From Acidovorax sp. (GTDB lineage: Bacteria; Pseudomonadota; Gammaproteobacteria; Burkholderiales; Burkholderiaceae_C), in NCBI RefSeq assembly GCF_021287135.1, contig NZ_JAJTBB010000004.1, forward strand, positions 1 through 62,630: DNA of 62,630 bases, given 5' to 3'. Positions within the stretch are counted from its first letter, which is position 1; each line of letters opens with the position of its first letter. The notes under the pieces were generated by a model. That model searched no databases and was not told the DNA's origin. It worked only from the letters and a program-made list of their open reading frames with translations. The position numbers and the translations under genes are program-made. Below, in pieces: positions 34,333 through 43,310 of the stretch.

Positions 34333-35613
34333 TCAGAGCTGCTGCGCCGGCGGCTCGCGGCCGTCCAGCACGGCGTGGGCGCGTGCGCGGTCGATGTCGC
34401 CTTCCCAGGCGGCGATCACCACGGTGGCCACGCAGTTGCCGATCAGGTTGCCCAGGGCGCGGGCGATGCCCATGAACCAGTCCACCGACAGCACCAGCAC
34501 CAGCCCGATGGCGGGAATGGCCGGGATGGCGTGCAGCGTGGCCGCCAGCACCACGATGGCCGAGCCCGGCACGCCGTGCGCGCCCTTGGAGGTGACCAGC
34601 GAGATCGCCAGGATGGTCAGCAGGTCGGCCATGCTGATGGGCGTGTTGGTGGCCTGGGCGATGAACACGGCCGCCAGCGTGATGTAGATGGAGAACGCGT
34701 CCAGGTTGAACGAGTAGCCCGTGGGGATGACCAGGCCCACGGTCGATTCGCGGATGCCCAGGTGCTTGAGCTTGGCCATGATCTGCGGCAGCACGCTGTC
34801 CGACGAGGTGGTGGCAAACACCACGGCCAGCTCTTCGCGCAGATAGCGCAGCAGCTTGAACAGGCTGAAGCCCGACACGCGCAGGATGAGGCCCAGCACC
34901 ACCACCACGAACACCGCCACCGCCGCGTAGAACAGCGCCACCAGCAGGCCCAGCTGCTTGAGCGAGCCGATGCCGTACTTGCCCACCGTGAAGGCGATGG
35001 CGCCCAGCACGCCCAGCGGGGCCAGCTTGATGATCAGGCCCATGGTCTTGAACAGCACCTGCGACAGGTCTTCGATGAGCAGGGTGACGCGCGCGCCGCG
35101 CTCGCCCAGGAGCGCGAGCGCGCAGCCGAACACGATGGAGAACAGCAGCACCTGCAGCACGTCGCCGGTGGCAAAGGCGCTCACCGCCGTGGTGGGAATC
35201 AGCTTGAGCAGAAAGTCGCTGAGCCCGCCGCCCGTGAGCTTGCTGGCGTTTTCCACATAGGCACCCATGGCCTTTGGGTCCAGCGCGTTGGGGTCCACAT
35301 TCATACCCACGCCGGGCTGAAACCAGAAGGCCAGCACCAGGCCCAGCACCAGGGCGATGGAAGTGACCACTTCAAAGTACACCAGCGCCTTGATGCCCAC
35401 CCGGCCCACGCGCTTGAGGTCGCCCGTGCCCGCGATGCCGTGCACCACCACGCAGAACACGATGAGGGGGATGAGCATCTTGATGAGCTTGATGAAGCCA
35501 TCGCCCAGCGGCTTGAGCTGCACGGCCGTGTCCGGCCACAGCAGCCCGACGGCCACCCCGGCCACCAGCGCCAGGACCACCCGGCCGAACAAGGAGTTGA
35601 GAAAGCGAAGCAT
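34333..35613 (-). CDS. dctA: dicarboxylate/amino acid:cation symporter, DctA-like
   Basis: A 426-residue DAACS carrier for C4-dicarboxylates in the inner membrane. Family motifs: LIPLIVFCVVVHGIAG, the Ser-rich hairpin FATTSSDSVLPQIM, VIPTGYSFNLDAFSIYIT and LTSKG-like SLVTSKGAHGVPGSA. The start MLRFLNSLFGRV is a common DctA start. Cotranscribed with GntR gene 1. It may import malate or succinate, or an acidic ureide product such as allantoate; the latter is speculation. Confidence 0.88.
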   Translation of the reverse strand: MLRFLNSLFGRVVLALVAGVAVGLLWPDTAVQLKPLGDGFIKLIKMLIPLIVFCVVVHGIAGTGDLKRVGRVGIKALVYFEVVTSIALVLGLVLAFWFQPGVGMNVDPNALDPKAMGAYVENASKLTGGGLSDFLLKLIPTTAVSAFATGDVLQVLLFSIVFGCALALLGERGARVTLLIEDLSQVLFKTMGLIIKLAPLGVLGAIAFTVGKYGIGSLKQLGLLVALFYAAVAVFVVVVLGLILRVSGFSLFKLLRYLREELAVVFATTSSDSVLPQIMAKLKHLGIRESTVGLVIPTGYSFNLDAFSIYITLAAVFIAQATNTPISMADLLTILAISLVTSKGAHGVPGSAIVVLAATLHAIPAIPAIGLVLVLSVDWFMGIARALGNLIGNCVATVVIAAWEGDIDRARAHAVLDGREPPAQQL

Positions 35614-35657
35614 GGGGAAAGCCCTCAGGTGTGACGGAAGCGAGATTGGCAAACTTG

Positions 35658-35678
35658 CATACAAGAAATGTAGACAAA
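35658..35678. promoter_or_regulatory. putative GntR operator upstream of dctA/gntR
   Basis: CATACAAGAAATGTAGACAA A, with an ATACA and an AGACA half site 13 bp apart, overlapped on its left by CTTGCATACAAG. It is 45 bases upstream of the dctA-like start and 100 bases before the divergent glycerate kinase start, so it could control both. Confidence 0.65.
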
Positions 35679-35777
35679 GCCTGCGCACCAGAACATCGGG
35701 TTATCCCGCCCCAGCGCTCCTCCAGCCCACGCCGGGCAGGGGGTTGCCGCACAATCCCGGCACATCCTTGCCACGCC

Positions 35778-37112
35778 ATGACCGCCCCCGTCCCCGACCC
35801 CCAGCGCCAGCCGCGCGAATTTCTGGAAACCCTGTACCGCGCCGCCGTGCGCCGCGCGTTGCCGCTGCACAACACCGCGGCGTTCCTGCCGCCGCCGCCC
35901 CGCCGGGAGAGCGGGGGGCGCACACTGGTGCTGGGCGCCGGCAAGGCCGCCGGCGCCATGGCCCAGGCGGTGGAGGCCCTGTGGCCGGCGGACGCGCCAC
36001 TGTCGGGCCTGGTGGTCACGCGCTACCACCACACGCCGCCGCGGCCGGCAGGCCTGGCCCAGCGCATCGAAGTGGTGGAGGCGGCCCACCCTGTGCCCGA
36101 CGCCGCGGGCCTGGACGCTGCGCGCCGCATGCTGGCGCTCGCCCAGGGCCTGACCGAGGACGACCTGGTGCTGTGCCTCATCTCCGGTGGCGGTTCGGCC
36201 TTGCTGACGCTGCCGGCCGAGGGGCTCACGCTGGCGGACAAGCAGCGCATCAACCAGGCGCTGCTGGACAGCGGCGCCGCCATCGACGAGATGAACTGTG
36301 TGCGCAAGCACCTCTCGCGCATCAAGGGCGGGCGGCTGGCGGCTGCGTGTTTTCCGGCGCGGGTGGTGACCCTGGCCATCAGCGACGTGCCGGGCGACGA
36401 CCCGTCGGTGATCGCCAGCGGACCCACGGTGCCCGATGGCACCACCTGCGCCGACGCGCTGCGCATCCTGGACCGCTACCGCATCGAAGTGCCCGCCCCG
36501 GTGCGGGCAGCGCTGCACGCGGGCCAGCTGGAAACGCCCAAACCGGGCGACGCCGTGTTCGCGGGCCACGCCGTGCACCTAGTGGCCACGCCCCGGCAGT
36601 CGCTGCAGGCCGCGGCCGAGGCCGCGCGCGCCGCGGGCGTGCAGGCCCACATCCTGTCGGACGAGATGGAGGGCGAGTCGCGGGAGGTCGGCAAGGTGCA
36701 CGCGGCGCTGGCCCGGGCGGTGGCACGCCACGGCCAGCCGTTTGCGCGGCCGTGCGTGATCCTCTCGGGCGGAGAGACGACGGTGACGGTCCGGCGGCCA
36801 TCGGCGGACGGCCCCCGCGGCCGCGGCGGCCGCGCCGGGGAGTTCTGCCTGGGCTTGGCGCAGGCCCTGCAAGGGCAGCCCGGGGTGTGGGCGCTGGCGG
36901 CGGACACCGATGGCATCGACGGCGTGGAGGACAACGCCGGTGCCGTGGTGGCGCCCGACACGTTGGCGCGCGCCCGGGCGGCAGGGCTGCGCATCACCGA
37001 CGCGCTGGACCGCAACGATGCCTACGGCTTTTTCTCCGCCCTGGGCGATCTGGTGGTGACCGGCCCCACCCACACCAATGTGAATGATTTTCGCGCGCTA
37101 CTAATTTTGTAG
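35778..37112 (+). CDS. glycerate 2-kinase / TtuD-like (MOFRL family)
   Basis: A 444-residue enzyme of the GckA/TtuD/MOFRL family. Motifs: LVLGAGKAAGAMAQAVE, ISGGGSALLTLP, LSRIKGGRLA, ISDVPGDDPSVIASGP, and the C-terminal MOFRL part LAADTDGIDGVEDNAGA with GPTHTNVND. It phosphorylates glycerate at carbon 2 and would complete glyoxylate salvage with Hyi; older annotations call it hydroxypyruvate reductase. Start MTAPVPDP follows a weak ribosome site. The last residues (ALLIL) and the TAG stop are inside a family-1 repeat. Confidence 0.87.
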   Translation: MTAPVPDPQRQPREFLETLYRAAVRRALPLHNTAAFLPPPPRRESGGRTLVLGAGKAAGAMAQAVEALWPADAPLSGLVVTRYHHTPPRPAGLAQRIEVVEAAHPVPDAAGLDAARRMLALAQGLTEDDLVLCLISGGGSALLTLPAEGLTLADKQRINQALLDSGAAIDEMNCVRKHLSRIKGGRLAAACFPARVVTLAISDVPGDDPSVIASGPTVPDGTTCADALRILDRYRIEVPAPVRAALHAGQLETPKPGDAVFAGHAVHLVATPRQSLQAAAEAARAAGVQAHILSDEMEGESREVGKVHAALARAVARHGQPFARPCVILSGGETTVTVRRPSADGPRGRGGRAGEFCLGLAQALQGQPGVWALAADTDGIDGVEDNAGAVVAPDTLARARAAGLRITDALDRNDAYGFFSALGDLVVTGPTHTNVNDFRALLIL

Positions 37113-37155
37113 CTGGTGGCGCTTGTCCAGTAATCGCTAGCGCTCTTTTTGGCTC
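37097..37155 (+). repeat. dispersed repeat family 1, copy E
   Basis: GCTACTAATTTTGTAGCTGG, GGCGCTTG...GCTAGCGC, then TCTTTTTGGC. The TAG of its GTAGCT core is the stop codon of the glycerate kinase gene. Confidence 0.7.
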
Positions 37156-37198
37156 GGATTCCCGCGGGCGCAGACCGGGCCGTCAGGCCCGGCGGCGG

Positions 37199-38440
37199 CT
37201 ATGCCAGCAGGTCGCTGAGCGTGCGCGCAATCACCTGGGTGGCGCGGCGCAGGTCCTCCAGCTCCAGGCGCTCGTCGGCGCGCTTGGCGTGCGATTCGAG
37301 TACGGTGCGCGGCCCCGCGCCGTAGATCACGCCGGGGATGCCGCGCTCCACGTACAGGCGCACGTCGGTGTACAGCGGCGTGCCCACGGCGGGCAGTTCC
37401 TGGCCCATCACGGCGCGGCCATGCTTTTGCAGGGCCTCCACCAGCGGGCGGTTGCCTGGCAGCGGCGTCATGGCGTTGGCCAGCAGCAGGCGCTTGATCT
37501 CGACCGTGATGCCGGCGCGCTCGCCTGCCGCCTGCTCGATGACGCGGCGGATGGTGGCTTCCACCTCGGCCGGGTTCTCCTCGGGGATCATGCGGCGGTC
37601 CAGCTTGAACACCACCTTGCCGGGCACGACATTGGTGTTGGTGCCGCCCTCGATGCGGCCCACGTTCAGGTACGGGTGCTTGATGCCCGCGACGTTGGAC
37701 GTGACTTTCTTGTACTCGTCGTTCTGCGCGTACAGCGCGTTCAGGATGTGTACCGCGCCCTGCAGCGCGTCCACGCCGGTGTGCGGCACCGCCGCGTGGG
37801 CCATCTTGCCGTGCACGGTCACTTCCATCTGCAGGCAGCCGTTGTGGGCGGTGACCACCTCGTAGCTGAAACCGGCGGCAATCATCAGGTCGGGCTGGGT
37901 GAGGCCGTTTTTCAACAGCCAGCCGGGGCCCAGCTCGCCGCCAAATTCCTCGTCGTACGTAAAGTGCAGTTCCACCGCGCCCTGGGCGGGCTTGGCCACG
38001 GCTTCCAGGGCGCGCACGGCAAAGGTGAAGGACGCAAAGTCGCTCTTGCTCACGGCGGTGGCGCGGCCGTACATCTTTCCATCGACGATCTCGGCGCCGT
38101 AGGGGTCGCGCGTCCAGCCTTCGCCCGGCGGCACCACGTCGCCATGGGCGTTGAGCGCAATGGTCTTGCCGCCGCTTCCATACGGCCGGCGCACGATGAG
38201 GTTGGTGATGGATTCCATGCCGTAGGCGTGCACCTCGGCCGCAGGCACGGCGTGCTTCTCGGCCGCGTAGCCAAAGTCCTTCAGCAGCTCGGCCGTGCGC
38301 TCGGCATGGGGCGCGTTGTTGCCGGGCGGCGTGTCGGTGGGCACGCGCACCAGGGCCTGCAGGAAGCGCACTTCCTCGTCAAAGTGCTGGTCGATCCAGG
38401 CGTCCAGGGCGGCGTAAGAAGCCTGTGTGGGAGTGGTCAT
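37199..38440 (-). CDS. M20-family metallohydrolase, ArgE/DapE-like
   Basis: A 413-residue di-zinc hydrolase. Metal ligands: NAHGDVVP (His, with the catalytic Asp after it), the bridging Asp around GRATAVSKSD, YDEEFGGELG (catalytic and metal Glu) and the C-terminal LESHAKRADE His. M20 enzymes cleave amide bonds of N-acyl amino acids or carbamoyl compounds. Its ATG overlaps the stop of the uraD-allC gene (ATGA), so in this operon it may hydrolyse ureidoglycolate or ureidoglycine, a step otherwise missing in the window; that is an inference. Confidence 0.83.
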   Translation of the reverse strand: MTTPTQASYAALDAWIDQHFDEEVRFLQALVRVPTDTPPGNNAPHAERTAELLKDFGYAAEKHAVPAAEVHAYGMESITNLIVRRPYGSGGKTIALNAHGDVVPPGEGWTRDPYGAEIVDGKMYGRATAVSKSDFASFTFAVRALEAVAKPAQGAVELHFTYDEEFGGELGPGWLLKNGLTQPDLMIAAGFSYEVVTAHNGCLQMEVTVHGKMAHAAVPHTGVDALQGAVHILNALYAQNDEYKKVTSNVAGIKHPYLNVGRIEGGTNTNVVPGKVVFKLDRRMIPEENPAEVEATIRRVIEQAAGERAGITVEIKRLLLANAMTPLPGNRPLVEALQKHGRAVMGQELPAVGTPLYTDVRLYVERGIPGVIYGAGPRTVLESHAKRADERLELEDLRRATQVIARTLSDLLA

Positions 38441-40215
38441 GGTTGGGTTTCCTCGGCAAGCTGGTGCAGCACCTGGGTGAAGGCGTCAATCGCCAGCTGC
38501 ATGTCGTCGTTGGTGGTGGATTCGAGCGGGTTGTGGCTGATGCCCGAGTTCTGGCCCCGCACGAATAGCATGGCCTGGGGCATGATTTCGTGCAGCTTCA
38601 TGGCGTCGTGCCCGGCGCCGCTGGGCATGCGGAACACGGGCAGGCCCAGGGCGTCCACGGCGCGTTCCCACTGGTGTTGCAGGGCGGGCGCGCTGGGCGC
38701 GGCGGCGGCGCGCATGGATTCCTCCAGCGTGTAGCGCAGGCCGCGGCGCTGGGCGATGCGGTCCAGCGCATCGAGCACGTCACGCACCAGGGCGTCGCGC
38801 TGGGGATCGGTGGGGGCACGCAGGTCCAGGCTGAACTGGCAGCGCCCCGGCACCACGTTGATGGAGCCGCCCGGCACGTTCAAGAGGCCGATGGTGCCCA
38901 CCGAGTCGCCGTCCTGCGCGGCGCGCTGCTCCACGTGCAGCGCCAGCTCGGCCACGGCCACGGCGGCATCGCGGCGGCGGTCCATGGGGGTGGTGCCCGC
39001 GTGGCTGGCGGTGCCGATCATCTCGCCCACGTAGCGCACGCCGCCGTTGATGGAGGTGACCACGCCCAGCGGCAGGTCCAGCTCGTTGAGCACGGGGCCT
39101 TGCTCGATGTGCACCTCGATGAAGCCCAGGTACTGCGCCGGGTCGCGCTGCAGCTTGGCAATGTCGGCGATGCACAGGCCCGCGTGCTGCATGGCCTCGC
39201 GCATCGTCACGCCGTCGGCATCCTTCTGGTCGAGCCACGCGAGGTTGAAGTGGCCGATGAGCGCGCCCGACCCTAGGAAGGTGGCCTTGTAGCGCTGGCC
39301 TTCCTCCTCGGCGAACGCCACCACCTCGATGCCGAAGGGCAGGCGCTTGCCGGCACGGTGCAGCTCGCGCACGCAGGCCATGGGCACGAAGATGCCCAGG
39401 CGCCCGTCGTACTTGCCGCCGTTGCGCACGGTGTCGTAGTGGGAGCCGGTCAACAGGGTTCTGGCGGTGGGCTGTGCGCCGTGGTAGCGGCCCACCACGT
39501 TGCCCACGGCGTCGATCTCCACGCTGTCAAAGCCGCAGTCGCGCATCCAGTGGCTGATGCGCTGGGCGCAGGCGCGGTGCGCGTCGGTGAGGTAGGTGAC
39601 GGTCAGCTGGCCCTTCTCGGCAAAGCCGGGGTCGGAGTGTTCGGCCAGCCTTTCGTGCCAATCCCACACGTCGTTGCCCAGCGTGGGCTCGGCGCTGAAC
39701 TTGTCGGCCAGGCGGATCTCGGCGATGCGATGGATGTTGCGCAGCGCCTCGGTCTGCTCGAATTCGGGGTGGTTGTCCAGCCGCCGGGCGAAGGTGTCGA
39801 TGATCTCGCGCTTGGTCAGGCCCGTGCCCCGCGGCCCGCGCACGGCCAGGATGAAGGGGAAGCCAAAGCGCTCGTTGTACGCGGCATTGAGCTGCTGGAT
39901 GCGCTCGAACTCCTCCGGCGTGCACTGGGTCAGGCCCGCCTTGTTCTGTTCGTTGGTGGATTCGGCAGTGAGGCTCTTGGCCACCATGGCCTTGCCCGCC
40001 AGCTCGGGGTGGGCGCGGATCAGGCCCAGCTGTGCCTCTGTGCGGGCCGTGCGCACCACCTGCGCCAGCGCATGCTTCAGGTGCGCCAGCGAGCGGAAGG
40101 GCCGCTGCGCCAGCGCCTGTTCGGCGATCCAGGGCGAGTGTTCGTACAGCCCGTCCAGCAGCGCCAGCGCCTCGGCGGGACTGGCGGCGTTGAGTTGTTC
40201 CAGGGTCAAGGGCAT
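38437..40215 (-). CDS. fused OHCU decarboxylase (UraD) - allantoate amidohydrolase (AllC)
   Basis: A 592-residue two-domain protein. Residues 1 to about 165 are UraD: the RAHPELAGK motif with the catalytic His, and RFGFPFILAVRG. Residues from about 180 are an M20 amidohydrolase of the AllC type: GSHYDTVRNGGKYDG, AEEEGQRYKATFLGS, EVHIEQGPVLNE and SGAGHDAMKLHEI. One polypeptide would thus form S-allantoin from OHCU and later hydrolyse allantoate. Start at MPLTLEQL (ATG); an in-frame TTG is 15 bases upstream. It lies between puuE and the M20 gene in one operon. Confidence 0.9.
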   Translation of the reverse strand: MPLTLEQLNAASPAEALALLDGLYEHSPWIAEQALAQRPFRSLAHLKHALAQVVRTARTEAQLGLIRAHPELAGKAMVAKSLTAESTNEQNKAGLTQCTPEEFERIQQLNAAYNERFGFPFILAVRGPRGTGLTKREIIDTFARRLDNHPEFEQTEALRNIHRIAEIRLADKFSAEPTLGNDVWDWHERLAEHSDPGFAEKGQLTVTYLTDAHRACAQRISHWMRDCGFDSVEIDAVGNVVGRYHGAQPTARTLLTGSHYDTVRNGGKYDGRLGIFVPMACVRELHRAGKRLPFGIEVVAFAEEEGQRYKATFLGSGALIGHFNLAWLDQKDADGVTMREAMQHAGLCIADIAKLQRDPAQYLGFIEVHIEQGPVLNELDLPLGVVTSINGGVRYVGEMIGTASHAGTTPMDRRRDAAVAVAELALHVEQRAAQDGDSVGTIGLLNVPGGSINVVPGRCQFSLDLRAPTDPQRDALVRDVLDALDRIAQRRGLRYTLEESMRAAAAPSAPALQHQWERAVDALGLPVFRMPSGAGHDAMKLHEIMPQAMLFVRGQNSGISHNPLESTTNDDMQLAIDAFTQVLHQLAEETQP

Positions 40216-40227
40216 GGGAGGTGCTTC

Positions 40228-40284
40228 CAAAAAGTGAGCTGCTCGCGCTTGCTGGGTAAGCGCTGGAGGCCGATTTCATTCATA
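40228..40284 (+). repeat. dispersed repeat family 1, copy F
   Basis: GTGAGCTGCTCGCGCTTG-CTGGG-TAAGCGC, then TGGAGGCCGATTTCATTCAT. It fills the gap between the puuE stop codon, which it contains, and the uraD-allC start. Confidence 0.8.
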
Positions 40285-41230
40285 AGACGGGTGCCGGGTG
40301 GTGCTGCGCCCAGTGCCGCGCGATGTCGATGCGCCGCGCCACCCACACCTTGTCATGCTGCGCGATGTGGTCCAGAAACCGCTGCAGCGCCGTGATGCGG
40401 CCGGGCCGGCCCAGCAGGCGGCAGTGCATGCCGATGCTCATCATCTTGGGCGCGTTGTCGCCAGCCGGGTCCCCTTCGGCATAGAGCGCATCAAACGTGT
40501 CCTTCATGTACTGGAAGAACGGGTCGGCGTGCGAGTAGCCCTGGGGCAGGGCAAAGCGCATGTCGTTGCAGTCCAGCGTGTAGGGCACGATGAGTTGCGG
40601 CACCACGCTGCCATCGGTCTTCTTCACTTTCATCCAGAAGGGCAGGTCGTCGCCGTAGTAGTCGCTGTCGTAGGCAAAGCCGCCGTAGTCGGCCACCAAG
40701 CGGTGGGTGTTGGGGCTGTCGCGGCCGGTGTACCAGCCCAGCGGCCTTTCACCCGTCATGTGCTGGAGGATGTCCATGGCCTCGCGCATGTGGGCGCGCT
40801 CCACGTCTTCGGGCACGTGCTGGTAGTGGATCCATTTGAGGCCGTGGCAGGCGATCTCGTGGCCCAGCTCCACGAACGCGGCCGTGAGCTCGGGGTGGCG
40901 CTGCAGCGCGGTGGACACGCCAAACACCGTGAGCGGCAGCCCGCGCTTTTCAAACTCGCGCAGGATGCGCCACACGCCGGCGCGCGAGCCGTATTCGTAG
41001 ATGCCCTCCATGCTCATGTGCCGCTCGGGGTAGCTGGCGGGGTTGAACATTTCCGAGAGGAACTGCTCGCTGCCCGCGTCGCCGTGCAGCACGGCGTTCT
41101 CGCCGCCTTCTTCGTAGTTCAGCACGAACTGCACCGCAATGCGGGCACCGCCGGGCCACTGGGCGTGGGGCGGGTTCCTGCCGTAGCCAATCAGGTCGCG
41201 GGGGTAGGGGGCGGTGGCGTCGTAGATCAT
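40280..41230 (-). CDS. puuE: allantoinase PuuE
   Basis: A 316-residue polysaccharide-deacetylase-fold enzyme of the metal-independent allantoinase type. Recognised by the N-terminal YPRDLIGYGRNPPHAQWPGGARIAV pattern, LNYEEGGENAVLHGD, and IACHGLKWIHY. It opens allantoin to allantoate. Length is normal. It is the first gene of puuE, uraD-allC and the M20 hydrolase. The leader contains a family-3 repeat and the 3' end of GntR gene 2. Confidence 0.92.
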   Translation of the reverse strand: MIYDATAPYPRDLIGYGRNPPHAQWPGGARIAVQFVLNYEEGGENAVLHGDAGSEQFLSEMFNPASYPERHMSMEGIYEYGSRAGVWRILREFEKRGLPLTVFGVSTALQRHPELTAAFVELGHEIACHGLKWIHYQHVPEDVERAHMREAMDILQHMTGERPLGWYTGRDSPNTHRLVADYGGFAYDSDYYGDDLPFWMKVKKTDGSVVPQLIVPYTLDCNDMRFALPQGYSHADPFFQYMKDTFDALYAEGDPAGDNAPKMMSIGMHCRLLGRPGRITALQRFLDHIAQHDKVWVARRIDIARHWAQHHPAPVL

Positions 41231-41310
41231 GTCGGGCAGTTTCCTTGGTTATCCGTAGCGTTGCGCGCTACCCGCGGCCGATGAAACCGGCAGGGTTCAG
41301 GCGAGGGCAG

Positions 41311-41408
41311 CCGCGCAAGGGCCGCCCCGCCGCGCTGGCTGCGTCCCCCTCCCGTAGCGCGCAGCGCGTAGAGAGAGAGAGGGAAGGCGCGAAGCGACTC
41401 AGGGAGTG
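41311..41408 (+). repeat. dispersed repeat family 3, copy 2
   Basis: GCAAGGGCCGCCCCGCCGCG...GTCCCCCT, an inner hairpin-like segment with a GA run, then GGGAAGGCGCGAAGCGACTC AGGG. Its ends match the copy at 15231-15300; the middle differs. It ends two bases before the stop codon of GntR gene 2. Confidence 0.7.
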
Positions 41409-41410
41409 TT

Positions 41411-42079
41411 TCATGTTGCCAGCGCAGCGGCCAAGTCGCTTGCCGGGCGCTTGCGGTCGAAGGCCAGGCTGGCCTCCACGTGTTCCAGGTGGAGCTGCAT
41501 CAGGTGCACGGCGCGCTCTTCGTCGCGGGCGGCCAGCGCGGCCACGATGTCGGCGTGCTCCTCGTGCGAGTGTTCGGCGGCGCTGGCTGACTGGTACATC
41601 AGCGTGATGAGGGCGCAGCGCGAGATCAGGTCGCCCAGCAGCTGCGCCAGCACCTCGTTGCCCATCAGCTCGGCCATGCGCACATGGAAGTCGCCCAGCA
41701 GCTCGGTGCGGCTGCTGGCGTCCGCGCTGCCCACGGCGGCCTTTTCGGCGGCCACGTGGGCGCGCAGGGCCCGGATCTTGGCGGGCGTCACCTGGCGCAC
41801 GAAGGCGCGGGTCATCTCGGTTTCCAGCATGCGGCGCACGGCAAACACCTGCCGTGCCTCCTGGGCCGAGGGCGTGGCCACAAAGGCGCCGCGCGCGGGC
41901 TCCAGCGTCACCAGGCGGTTTTGCGCCAGCTGGAACAGCGCCTGGCGCACCAGCGTGCGCGACACGCCAAAGTGGTCCGCCAGCTTCTGCTCCGCCAGCT
42001 TGGTGCCGGGCTGCAGGCGGTGTTCTACGATGGCGCGGGTCAGCGCCTCGACAATGGCGCTGGTGGACGAGGATTCCAT
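41411..42079 (-). CDS. GntR-family regulator, FCD domain (2)
   Basis: A 222-residue regulator: winged helix [20 protein letters not shown], then an FCD domain with [13 protein letters not shown] and [15 protein letters not shown]. It is divergent from hiuH and a perfect 16-bp palindrome with a tandem half site lies between them, so it very likely regulates itself, hiuH and perhaps puuD. The ligand may be a ureide such as allantoin or 5-hydroxyisourate; that is unproven. Confidence 0.85.
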   Translation of the reverse strand: MESSSTSAIVEALTRAIVEHRLQPGTKLAEQKLADHFGVSRTLVRQALFQLAQNRLVTLEPARGAFVATPSAQEARQVFAVRRMLETEMTRAFVRQVTPAKIRALRAHVAAEKAAVGSADASSRTELLGDFHVRMAELMGNEVLAQLLGDLISRCALITLMYQSASAAEHSHEEHADIVAALAARDEERAVHLMQLHLEHVEASLAFDRKRPASDLAAALAT

Positions 42080-42104
42080 GGCGGGAGGGTACTGGAGAAC
42101 GGGG

Positions 42105-42130
42105 AAAGTGTATACACTTTTGGTCTACAC
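42105..42130. promoter_or_regulatory. GntR operator between gntR 2 and hiuH
   Basis: AAAGTGTATACACTTT (42105-42120) is a perfect 16-bp palindrome; the ATACA in it is repeated as CTACA 13 bases further on. It is 26 bases upstream of the GntR start and 67 before hiuH, a classic position for autoregulation. Confidence 0.8.
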
Positions 42131-42186
42131 GTTGCGATCTGGCCATCCTCGCCGAAAGCCCGCGTACCCACTTCAGGAGATTCCCT

Positions 42187-42537
42187 ATGGGCCTCAGCAC
42201 CCATGTTCTGGACACCATGCACGGCTGCCCCGCTGCGGGCATGGAGGTGGCCCTGTACGCCACCGAGGGCGATACCGCCACGCTCATCAAGCAGCTGGTG
42301 CTCAACCACGACGGCCGCACCGACGCGCCGCTGTTCGACAACGCCAGCCTGCGCACCGGCACCTACCGGCTGCGCTTTGATGTGGCAGGCTACTTCAAGG
42401 CCCGCGGCGTGCAACTGCCCGAGCCGAACTTCCTGAACCAGGTGAGCCTGGACTTCGGCATCGCCCACGCCGACCAGCACTACCACGTGCCGCTGCTGGT
42501 CAGCCCCTGGAGCTATTCGACCTATCGCGGTTCGTGA
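42187..42537 (+). CDS. hiuH: 5-hydroxyisourate hydrolase
   Basis: A 116-residue transthyretin-related protein that hydrolyses 5-hydroxyisourate to OHCU. The N-terminal [15 protein letters not shown] carries the active-site His, and the C-terminus ends in the diagnostic YRGS. Length is exactly typical. Divergent from GntR gene 2, and it supplies the step between PuuD and UraD. Confidence 0.93.
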   Translation: MGLSTHVLDTMHGCPAAGMEVALYATEGDTATLIKQLVLNHDGRTDAPLFDNASLRTGTYRLRFDVAGYFKARGVQLPEPNFLNQVSLDFGIAHADQHYHVPLLVSPWSYSTYRGS

Positions 42538-42660
42538 GGGGCGCAGCCGACGAAGAGGGGGCGGCCCAGGCCAGAGATGCCAGGCAACGGCCGGCCCGCA
42601 CCGAGGGCGTCGTCCTCCTTTCCGAAGTCGCGCAGCGATTTCGAGAGAAGGGGGATGTGC

Positions 42661-43209
42661 TCAAAGCTGCCCCTCTGTGAGGGAATCCAGTTGAAAGCGC
42701 CCGCTCTTGTCCCACAGCCAAGTCTCGGTGTACGTGACGCGGCCCATCCGGGACGGCGCCGGGAAAGGCGCCGCCGAGCGCACGGTGCGCTCGATCTCGG
42801 CCACCACCTCGGGCGCATGCTTGGGGGCGCGCATCCAGTGCAGCCGGGTGATCTTGCCGCCGCGGTCAATGTCCAGCTGCAGAACGCCGATGGCGTACAG
42901 CTGCGGCGGCAGCTTGCCCAGGAAGATGCGTTCGCGGTTCAGCCCGTACAGGTGTGTGGCCGCATCCTTGCGGTACGCCTGGGCTGTGGGGGCCGCCGAT
43001 GGACGGGCCGAGCCGGCCGATGCGGGCAGGGGACCCCGGACCCCATCGATGCCCGGGGCGGCGGAGGGTACGCTGTCGGGCGGCGACGCTAGGCCGGGCT
43101 CCGGGGGCGATTTGCAGGCCGAGACCAGGGCGGTGCCAATGGCCATGATGCCAGCCAGCAGCCAGTGGCTGCGCTTTTCGGTGGCGCGGGGGGGCGGCAG
43201 GGATGTCAT
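42661..43209 (-). CDS. lipoprotein with TonB-C-terminal-like domain
   Basis: A 182-residue protein. The N-terminal segment has a hydrophobic stretch ending in ALVSAC, a lipobox, after a cytoplasmic start (MTSLPPPRATEKRS). A Pro/Ala-rich linker follows, and the C-terminal half (GVLQLDIDRGGKITRL, then VVAEIERTVRSAAPFPAP) resembles the TonB C-terminal fold. It may interact with an envelope partner; no TonB helix or ExbBD genes are nearby. The function is unknown. It is divergent from xdhC. Confidence 0.65.
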   Translation of the reverse strand: MTSLPPPRATEKRSHWLLAGIMAIGTALVSACKSPPEPGLASPPDSVPSAAPGIDGVRGPLPASAGSARPSAAPTAQAYRKDAATHLYGLNRERIFLGKLPPQLYAIGVLQLDIDRGGKITRLHWMRAPKHAPEVVAEIERTVRSAAPFPAPSRMGRVTYTETWLWDKSGRFQLDSLTEGQL

Positions 43210-43310
43210 GCGGCAAGGGCTCCGGCGGCAGGAAGTGAAGGCGACAAAGAAATGACCAACGAACGAAAGACGCGCTGAATGAACCGACAAACACCCGGTG
43301 TGGCGAAGGA

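Noticed and set aside
41366-41383. GA-dinucleotide run
   Set aside because: Short simple repeat inside a family-3 repeat; no sign of phase-variable control since it is not in a promoter spacer or reading-frame start.
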